NCBI GenBank assembly: GCA_025917655.1
Contig: CP084611.1
Coordinates: forward strand, 3,720,001 to 3,784,000
Length of the DNA: 64,000 nucleotides
From: Chlorella sorokiniana
Lineage: Eukaryota; Chlorophyta; Trebouxiophyceae; Chlorellales; Chlorellaceae
Direction of reading: 5' to 3'
The notes beneath the pieces are model-generated. The model was not told the origin of the DNA, searched no databases, and saw only the letters and a list, made by a program, of their open reading frames with translations. The translations under genes were made by a program, and so were the position numbers. Positions 55,701 to 64,000 of the stretch are shown piece after piece. Numbering within the stretch: the first letter of the stretch is position 1; each line of letters begins with the position of its first letter.

Positions 55701-58700
55701 TGGCCGACATGGCGCTGGCGTTTGCGGTGCTGGGAGAGGTGGATGAGACAGGTGGGTGGGTGGGTGGGTGGATGGATGGGTGCTTGTGTGTGTTGTGGGG
55801 GGGAGAGAGACAGACGGCGGGCTCTGGCATCTGCTTGCTCCCCGTCCACGTGCCTCGCACCTTGACACCCTCCCGCTCACCCCAACGCACACACCACACA
55901 CAGACGAGCGGCTGGCGCTGGAGGAACGCGGACTGGCGCTGACCACCACCGCGCTGCGCTTCGCCTATAGCTACGGCGGGGATGGGGAGACCAACATCAA
56001 GGTCCGTCCACCGCTTGGGCGTTGGTCGGATGGAGCCGCGCCGGTGTTGGCCGGCCCAGGCTGGCTGCAAAGCCCTGCAGCGCCCCATCGCCCCATCGGG
56101 CCGCCCCTCTCTCCACCCGCCTTAACACCCACCGCCTCCACGTGCGAACGCTCGCAGGTGGACCTTCGCGACACGGCGGCGTTTGTGCGCGACCCGGCGC
56201 CCGCGTCAACTGCGCGCTGCTGCCCTTCAGCTGCAAGGTGGACGTTAGCACCAAGGTGCCGCGGGCGGCGGAGCAGGGCGAGGTGGAGCGCCTGCACCGC
56301 GCCGCCACCCTGATCCAGCGCTGCTGGCGCCGCTACTGCGCGCGCAAGGCCATGGCGGCGGGGATGGCGGCCGGCACCGGCTCCGCCGCGGCGCCCGATG
56401 CGGCGGCGGTGCTGGCTGGCCTGGGGCGGGCGGGGCCCGCGCCGCCTCGACTCCATGCTGGCGGCTGTGGAGGGGGTGGAGGGGGTGGATGCCTACGGGC
56501 GGCCCTGGCAGCTGGTGGATGAACTGGTGATGGATGTGGCATCACCCCACACCCGCAAGCTGATCAAGGACTACAAGCGCCAGAGCCAGGTGGGCGTGGG
56601 CGGGCCCAGGGTGCGGCGGCACGGGCGCACGGCTGCCAGCGCTGCCGCTGCTCCTGGGCTTCCTGCAGCCGTTGGCAGGAGACAGACACCACTGGGAGGG
56701 GCTGCGCGGCGAGTACCGCCCTGGCAACCGCCGCGACTGGTGCCGCCCCCCTCCCTCCGCCGCAGGACCGCACCCAGCTCATGTACCTGCAGCGCTTCCG
56801 CGCCACCTCCTCCACGCTGCTGCACGTGGAGGCTGGGGAGCTGGCCGTGAGGGCCGCCTTCTCCCACATCCCCTTCTGGCAGGCAGCCACCCGAGCGGTG
56901 CGCCAGGTGGTGCTGGCCCCGCGGCGGCGGCGCCCTCCAGCCTGGCCACCACGCCCTTGGGCCCAGAGGCGGGCCCCGAGTGCCGCTTCGAGGCGCAGCT
57001 GGTGGCGGCGGCGGGCGGCGGCGCCGGGCGGCGCCCGGCCCCTCGCGCCGCCCCCTTCCGCCCCTCCTCCCTCCAGATCACGCTGGCCACGCAGCAGGCC
57101 ACGGCGGTGCTGTGCAACGACAAGCCCGAGACCTTTGGAGCGCCCGACGTGCTGCAGTGCTCCCTGGCGGGCGTCTCCCTGGCCTACGACGCCGCCTCGC
57201 TGCTGCCAGACCGCCCCGCCAACAAGGCCGGCCGCCTGGCCCTCAAGAGCTTCGCCTCCTTCCTCAACTCCTCCACCTCGCGCTGGGAGGCGCTGTTCGA
57301 CTCCTGGCCCCTGGCCGCCGAGTTTGTGGACATCGTGTCGCCCATCTACCTGTCCGACAGGCAGACGTGAGGCGGCGGCGGGCTGGCGCCGGTGCTTGCG
57401 GGGATGCGGCGGCGTGCCCTCAGGGGGCCACCCTGGTGGTGGGGCCTGGGAGGGGGCCAGGGTTTATGGCTGCCCGGCAGGCTGGGAAAGGAAGCAGGCC
57501 AACAGCACCCTGCAACTAAGTCGTGCCTGGGGCCTGCCGGCCCGCGGCTGCCAGTCTCAGCCCTTTCAACTCCCTGCCCCTCCTTCTCCCTCGCTGCAGC
57601 AACGTGTGGCTGACCAGCGAGCAGCACCTGGACCTCAACTTCAACCCCGCCTCCCTGCTGTCCCTGGGAGACGCCCTGGCCTTCATGCGCAGCGCGCAGG
57701 GTGGGCGGGGCGGGGCGCCGGCCGCAGCTGTGGGAGGCCGATGCGGCGTTCTGGGGACGCGGTTGCGCCTCTCACTCCTCCGTGTGTGGGGGCACACTCT
57801 GCCCCGCGCTGCCGTGTGACGGCGGCCTGCCGCGCTGCCCTGCCTGCAGAGTACTCGTCGACCGGGAGCCCCTGGGCCTGACGCCTGCTGGCGGCTCCGA
57901 CCAGCAGCTGTCGGCGCAGGACGCCTCCTTCAACTCCCGCTCCGCCCCGCCCCTGCCTGCCGGCAGCGGACCCATCCCTGCCGCGGTGGCGGCGGCCGCG
58001 GCGGCCGGAGCGCCGCAGCCGGGCCTGCCGCCCGCGGCGGCTGCGGGGTCCGGCCGCGGCGTGGGCACCGCCGCGGGCAGCGTGATGTCGCGCGCCCCCA
58101 GAAGTACCTGATCCAGAACCAGAGCGGCATGCGCGTCTACTACTGGACTGACGCCACGCGGGTGCGCCGCCGCCGGCACGCACTGCCGGCAGCCCCATGC
58201 GGGTGTGGGAAGCGCCTGTTTTGCAGGCAACAGCGCAATCCATCTCCACCCCCCACACACCCCCACACCCCCACCCCCCCTTTTCTCCCCACCGCAGGAC
58301 GGCGCCCCTCGTTCCCCCGTCTACTGCCTGGACAACGGCGGCAGCGAGAACCTGAAGGTGCTGCCCACCGACAAGCGCCTCTCCTTTGTGCAGTTTGGCA
58401 GCGGCGCCGTGGGCAGCGACCGCCTTGGCGCCACCATCAACCTGCACTTTGAGGGCAACTGGATGCCGGTAGTGGTGAGGAGCCGCCGCTGCACCCGCCA
58501 GCCCCTCCCGCCAGCCCCTCCCTCTGGCCACTTGCGATGCGCACACACCCTGTTGAGGGCGACGCCCCGTTGCCTGCACACAGGCCGCCGCCTGCAGAAG
58601 AGCGCCGCAGCCACCGCCCCTCTGCTCCTTAGCCTGCCCCCTTGCTTCCCCTCCCTTCCCCGCGTGTGCAGGACGTGGCTGTGAATGTGGTGGGCAAGTA

Positions 58701-61700
58701 CCGGTACCGCATGACATCCCCGCCGACTCCACCTGGGTCCCCCTCATCATCGACATCATCTTGGTGGGCCGCACCAAGATCATCACCCTGCACTCCGGCA
58801 TCTGGGTGGAGAACGCGATAGACAGGTGCGGCGACGGCAGAAGCCGGAGATGGCAGCGCGGGGGCGGCGAGGAGCCAGGCACCAGGGCAGCGCCCAGCGA
58901 AGCACGCTCCGCTGTGCTGCACCCTGCTGCCTCACGCTGAGCAGCCCCCTTTCCCTCCCTCCCCTCCATCCCCCACGCCCCCACACCCATCCGCCCGCAG
59001 GGACATCAGCCTGCGCCTGCACGTCCCCACCACCTCGCTGGTGCCGCCCCCGCCGGCTCGCTGCGCACCGACAGCGGGCGACGCCGCCATCGGCCCGCTC
59101 AAGCCGCAGTCGGGTGGGCGGGCTGGGTGCTGCACGCGGAGCAGGCCCCCCGCCCGCCTCCTCAGCCCGCCTGGAAGAGCTGGCTTCTTTTGACGCCGAC
59201 CGTGTGCTCCCTCCCTCCCCCTTCCCACCGCCGCCAGGCTGCTACCTGCCGCTGACGGCGGTGCTGGGCGGCCGCCTCTTCCTGCGCCCCGACGGCTTCC
59301 AGGAGGCGGCGCGGGACGTGGTCCGCCTCCGCCCGACATCACCTTCATCCTCAGCCAGCAGGTGCTACCGGCGGCGCTGCGGCGTGTGGCGGCGGAAACG
59401 CGCGCCGTGCCTGCGCCCTGTGCCCCCATGTCCCCCGCCTCAACCCCCACCCCCTCCCCCCACCCCCAGGGCTTTGTGTCTTGTGAGCCCGAGCTGCTGG
59501 GCATGGAGGAGGCCCCGCTGCATGTCGCGCTGCAGGCCCAGCCCGCCAAGGTGGGTGGGTGGGCTGGGGTTAGGGTGGTGCTGCCGCGCCTTCAAGCATC
59601 GCCCCTCTCGTGCCCCGCCCTGGATCCCCTCCCCTGCCCCGCTCAGCCTGTGCGTCGCGCTGCGCCTGCTCCCGCCCCGCTGCCGCAGCTGGTGTCTGAG
59701 TTCCAGGCCTTCAAGCACATGGAGTGCGTGGCGCGGGGCACCATCCAGCGCGCCTCCTCCCCGCTGGAGGTCACGCTGAGCGTGCAGCCCACCCTGGTGC
59801 TGCACAACGCGCTGCCCTACGAGATGCGCGTCCTGCTGTGGCAGCACCTGCCCCCAACGCTCCCGACGCCGGGCTGCCGCCCGCCACCGCCACGGCTGCA
59901 GACCCCCTGTCGCCGCGCCTCTCACCGGTGAGCGGCGGGCAGGCTGGCTGCACCCTATCGGTCTGAGCTGGGCAGTGCGTGGGTTGCCTGCGCCCAGGCA
60001 GTCCTCATGCATCAATCGCGCTCTGCGCTCCTCTCCCCCTCGCCGCAGGGCCCCACCGGCCTGGGCGGGCGGCGCACCACCAACCCCGCCACGCCCGGTG
60101 TGCGGGAGGCGGCGGCGGCCTGCCCGCCCTGTTTGACCTCATCAGCCCGCGCGGCGGCGGCCCCAGCGGGCCCAACCGGCGGGGCGCCATGGGCCGCTAC
60201 TCCGCGCACACCCTGGCACCCGGCGGCTCGGAGGTGGGCTGCCGCTGGCTCGCTGGCTGGCCGCACCCGCCTCACGCTGCCTCCATCCCTGCGCCCCGCC
60301 TGTCTGTTCTGCCTTCACACATGCCGCTGGTCAAGCCCATCCACCCGTTGTCTCCGCACACACACCTGTTGCCCCCCCCAGTCCCTGTACGTGGACATGC
60401 GGCAGGTGGTGCAGGCGCACGTGAGCGTGGAGGAGGTGGGCATGCGCTCCACGCGCTGGTGCACACTGTCGCAGGGCGTGCGCTTCGCCACGCTGCCGGA
60501 CGGGCGGCTGGAGCTGGAGAACAAGACCAAGTGAGGGCGCTGCATGCGTGCTTGCGTGGTGGTGGGGGGTGGGGGGTGGAATGTGGCGGTGGGGAGAGCA
60601 AACTCCCGCGCGTGCTGCCCTGCAAGCTGCTCTGCCACCGCAGCATCGGTGGCCGACAAAACCCGCCAGCTGTGCCTGCTTGCCGGGCGATGCGGCGCCG
60701 TTGCGGCCAGGCTTGTCCACCGCCGCCTGCCCTGCCTCCCCCTCCCCCTTGTTTTGCTGCGCCAGGCTGCCGCGCGACGTGCCGCTGCGCATGGTTGGGC
60801 TGGGCATGGGTCTGCCCACCGCCCGGGACCCCGCCTCGGTCGACCGCTACCTGGCCAAGCTGAAGGATGCCGCGCTGCACATGCGCCTGCTGCACACCCA
60901 GTTCCACTACGACGCCAAGCTGGCGGTCAGCAAGGGAGACATCGAGGCGGCCTGGGGCAGGTGTGTGTGGGGGGAGGGGGGTCGAGAGGCAGGCACGCAG
61001 GGTGGCCGGCTGGCGGTGTGTGCTGCTGTGCCGCGATAACTCACCCACTCACAGGCGGGACAGCAGCCCGGGGTGAAGCTTCAGGGCTGCATGCCTGAAC
61101 CGCGCTTGACCCCCCAGGCTGCGGGCGCTGGGCAAACGCATCGGCAAGGCCTCGCACAATGTGGTGGCCAGGCGCAGCGGCAGCTCCCGCACGCGGCGGC
61201 AGCGCGCGGCGGCGGCTCCCCGCCCCGCGCCGCCCCCGCTTCCCCACCATCGTGGAGCGCGTGCGGCGGGCGGCGGTGGTGGAACTGGCTCCCTCCAGGC
61301 AGCAGCCCGCGAGCGGCGGCGCCGCTGCCGACGGCGCTCCCCGCCGCGGCACCGACGGCTCCGCCGCCTCTGGCTCCACGCTGGGCAGCGAGGCTGCGCT
61401 GGCTGCCGCGGAGGCCGCCGACGCATCGCTGCAGGTGCGCCAGCAGTCGGCGGGGCACCTGGTGGTGGAGCGCGCGCCGCGGCCGCACGTCACGCTGCTG
61501 CCACCACCGGCGGCAGCGGGGCGGCCTCGCCGCACCGCGAGCAGGGCCCCACGGCGGCGTCCCCGGGGCTGGCGCTGAACCCGGTCTATGAAGATGCGGG
61601 GGAGGGGCAGGCAGGCCCTGGCTCAGCAGCCTCAACCCCCGACCCCGCCAGCCGCGGCCGTGGCGGCGAGGTTGCCGTGGCGGCGTCCCCGGCCGCGGTG

Positions 61701-64000
61701 GCCTCGTCCTCCCGGGCGACTGGAGCGCAGCTGCTGCCACACCCGCCGCCGTCGACGCCCCGCAGCGGCGAGGCCGACGGGCCTGCCCAGGCGACGGCAG
61801 CAGGCGGAGCGCGCGTGTGTCGGGCGGCCGCGTGGCCAAGCGGCGGGCCGGGCTCAGCCGCTTTTCGCGCTTCCTGATCTGGCGCCGGTCGGGTGGCGGC
61901 GGCACCCCGGCAGCCCGGCGCCTGCGCCACGCGTCACAGCGGCCGCTACCAGCTCCCCGCTTCGGCCCACCCCTCCCCCTCTGTGGACAGCCGTGCCAGC
62001 AGCCGCGGCATGCTGCTCGGCGAGCGGGCGCGGCTCTCCGACGCGCTGCGCAGCAGCAGCGGCACCGAGGGAGTGGAGGCGGCCGTCGCCCCCCGTCGCA
62101 CTCCCCCGCTCCCCGCCTCCGCACCACCTCTGGCGAGGACGAGGCGACAGTTGGCTGGGAGGCCGTGCCGGAGGGCAGCACAGCGGGCAGCGAGCAGCCT
62201 TGGGCGGCCCCGGCGTGGAGCCTGAGCTGGAGATTGCCCCCTCCCGCGGGAGGGCAGCGCCAGCGAGGCCGCGGAGACGCCGCGCCTGCAGGGCGGGTGG
62301 TGGCGCCGCATGGCCAGGCCCTCGACGGCGGCTGCCCCGCTGCGGCATCCCCGGAGCCGCCTCGGAGGATGGCGAGGAGGAGCCTGCGCAGCCCGACACA
62401 CCCAGGCGCGCGCGGCTGCGGGCCGCGTTTGACGCGTGGCGCACGCATTGCGCAGACGCGGCGTGGCGCCGCCACGGGCGCGAGTGCGGGCAGCAGCCAG
62501 CCCCGGGCTCCCCCGCTCAGAAGCCAGCGAGGGCGACGACGTGCAAGGTGGGTGCCCGCCCTGCCCCTGCCCCCGGGTCAGCCGCATGCTGTCCCCTCGC
62601 TGCCCAGCTGCTGCATGCTGGCCAGCGGCGCTGCACCCTGCTGGCCAGGCTGGGTTGTCTGCAGCCAGCGCAGCTAGCACGCAGCCCCCACGTCTGCCCC
62701 CCGCCCCCTGCAGTGCGATCGCCCCCTGCTTCACCTGGGCCTGCACAACACGCTGAACGACGCGTCGGTGGGTGCGGGGGCAGCTGCCGCGTCACCCTCT
62801 ATGCCCCCTACTGGCTCAACAACCGCACCGGCGTGGACCTGTTCTACCAGGACCGCGCCTCCGCGCCCGGGCAGCCCTTCCTCTTTGGCGCGGCGCTGCC
62901 CTGGGACTACGGAGAAGTCTTCACGCCGGGTGGGCGGGCTGCAGGCGGTGCTTCCTTTGGGGGAGGGCGGGCGCGGGAGGAGTGTGGGGCAGAGATGCAA
63001 GCGCTCGGAGGAGTGCCCTGGTCAGCACAGCCAGCGGCAGGAGCAGGCCGGCCCCTCTTGCCTGCAGCGACGAGCTGGCCCGTCCCCTGCGCCTCGCCAC
63101 CCATCTTCCCCTGGCTCCTCACCACCCCTGCTTCTGCTGCCTGCCGCTGCCACCCCCTGCCCCCTGCAGGCACCAGCATGACCGAGGCCAGCAGCCCCGA
63201 GGCCAGCGAGAGCCCGGCGGCGGTCGGCGACGCCTGGGACTTGGTGGGGGGGTGCGGCGAGGGCGGCGGGCGCTGCTGGAGTACAAGCTGGTGCTGATGA
63301 ACAAGCAGGAGGATGTGATGGTGGGGCTGGCGCACGTGCCCGCCCGCCGCTACTCCCCCGGCACCAAGATCACGACTGTCGGTGAGCGCCAGGGCTGCGC
63401 CCCTTCACCCACAAACGCCTCCTCCAGCCCCGCGCACATGCCCGTGCCATCGTGTTGGCAAGCCTCGCGTCCGACCCCCATGCCCGCTCCTCGCCCCGTC
63501 CTCGCCCCCAAGGAGCTCACTGGCAAGCGCTGATTCGCCCCTCCCCCTGCCCAGGCAACAAGGCCAGCATTGAGCTGCGGGGTCCGGTGCAGACCCGGCC
63601 CATCACCGCGGCAGACGTGCCCATGGTGGTGGCTCGCGGCCTGCACGGCGCGCTGCAGGCGGCCGCAGCGGGCGCAGGCAGGGCGGTGGGCACGTCGCCC
63701 GCGCGCCGTGCGGCGGCCGCCGCCGCCGAGGAGGTGCCTGCTCTGGAGCCGTTGCACACCTCCCGCAGCTCCGTGGAGCCGGCCTCCAGCCGCTCCAGCC
63801 CAGAGATGCTGCAGCGGCGGTCGGGGGCGGTGGGCGATGGCGGCGAGGCTGAGCCCCAGGGCGGCGCTGTGCAGCAGGCTTTGCGGCAGTCGCCGTTTGA
63901 CAGGCAGCGAGAGCCGGGGGCGGCGACGTGGCGGGCTCAGGCACACCCCTGGCGCCGCCGCCGCCCGGCCTGCCGCCCATCGCCACCGGGCCCTCGCAGG
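40790..64000 (+). CDS. Giant VPS13-like bridge lipid-transfer protein, 5' part
   Basis: VPS13-type proteins form long hydrophobic grooves that move lipid between membranes at contact sites. From ATG 40790 the product starts with a hydrophobic stretch (VVLVYLAYAAAAGAAVGAIG). The groove repeats contain blocks that match VPS13 in order: NPRILLLMRFVDDVMGAVAI (about 50035), SSFSWPIEVWDLI (52475), RWEALFDSWPLAAEFVDIV (57280), SSEQHL-type TSEQHLDLNFNPASLL (57612), YLIQNQSGMRVYYWTD (58107), KIITLHSGIWVENAID (58770), LQPTLVL-type VQPTLVLHNALPYEMRV (59784) and VTLYAPYWLNNRTGVDLFYQ (about 62796), the last being the SHR-BD/VAB region. An IQ motif (IQRCWRRYCARK) lies at about 56313. Most exons are short, joined by GT-AG introns; long Ala/Gly/Pro-rich inserts occur at 42540-43700 and 61150-62500. 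The gene runs off the right edge, so C-terminal domains are unseen. Many exon borders remain provisional. Confidence 0.85.
49222..49363 (+). repeat. Three-copy ~53-bp tandem repeat at an intron 3' end in VPS13-like gene
   Basis: Units starting at 49222, 49274 and 49327 share GCTTGCCGGTGTGCC, CCCGCCGC, CCCTGCGTTC and CTCCTCACCACG-like blocks with few differences; the last unit is partial. The array lies directly before the acceptor that starts the exon encoding VTVCVVGIDVLFRVQSRD at about 49365. The first unit contains CGCCGCAG, a usable acceptor-like string. Confidence 0.75.
51840..52421 (+). other. Long GC-AG intron with AT-rich interior in VPS13-like gene
   Basis: The exon encoding EAFTVIHGQMVRVPNFYYQ ends at 51839 and is followed by GCAAGG, a classic GC donor; the acceptor TTTGCAG ends at 52421 before KEHGPGYINPRQG. 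The intron is 582 bases, and from about 51885 onward it has T/A runs and clearly lower GC than anything nearby. No terminal inverted repeat, long open frame or poly(A) tail was found. Confidence 0.75.

Overview
The window is nuclear DNA from a GC-rich green alga, most likely a Chlorella-clade trebouxiophyte. The reasons are its very high GC content, densely packed multi-exon genes with short GT-AG (and some GC-AG) introns, plastid-targeted plant-type enzymes (a PYD1-type dihydropyrimidine dehydrogenase), a CW zinc finger, a plant-type CLC, and the chlorophyte polyadenylation motif TGTAA behind several stop codons. No virus-like element, rRNA, tRNA, CRISPR array or intact transposon was recognised. 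Species assignment is inference.

Layout. Positions 1-932 hold the 3' end of a class IV (HDAC11-type) histone deacetylase. Then come a TPR protein (minus, 1141-2477), a GT31 glycosyltransferase (plus, 2840-5556), a MATE transporter (minus, 6130-8411), a histidine phosphatase/phosphoglycerate-mutase-like protein (plus, 8791-9680), dihydropyrimidine dehydrogenase (minus, 10001-12662), an mARC-like MOSC protein (minus, 13114-14590), a PITH-domain protein (minus, 14871-15865) and a CW-domain protein (plus, 16535-18611). A PIEZO mechanosensitive channel occupies about 13 kb (minus, 18820-31995). It is followed by an unrecognised 399-residue two-hydrophobic-segment protein (minus, 32481-34020), a CLC chloride channel/transporter (minus, 34137-38698), TFIIF beta subunit (minus, 38922-40475), and a giant VPS13-like lipid-transfer protein (plus, 40790 to beyond the right edge).

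The genes do not form one pathway; this is ordinary eukaryotic gene order with short divergent and convergent spacers. Several products act at membranes (MATE, PIEZO, CLC, VPS13, GT31, the unknown protein), but co-location need not mean common function.

The most unusual structures are: a seven-copy, 39-bp, in-frame tandem repeat in dihydropyrimidine dehydrogenase in which every unit carries the exon end plus its 5' splice donor; a 13-nt microexon in the CLC gene that supplies the conserved GLF-P anion-pathway motif; tandem duplications that carry candidate splice sites in VPS13 and PIEZO; an AT-rich intron interior inside VPS13; and repeated one- or two-base frame slips inside conserved exons, often in G or C runs, which look more like consensus-sequence errors than gene decay. 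Exon boundaries were placed by eye from splice signals, reading frame and family similarity recalled from memory.
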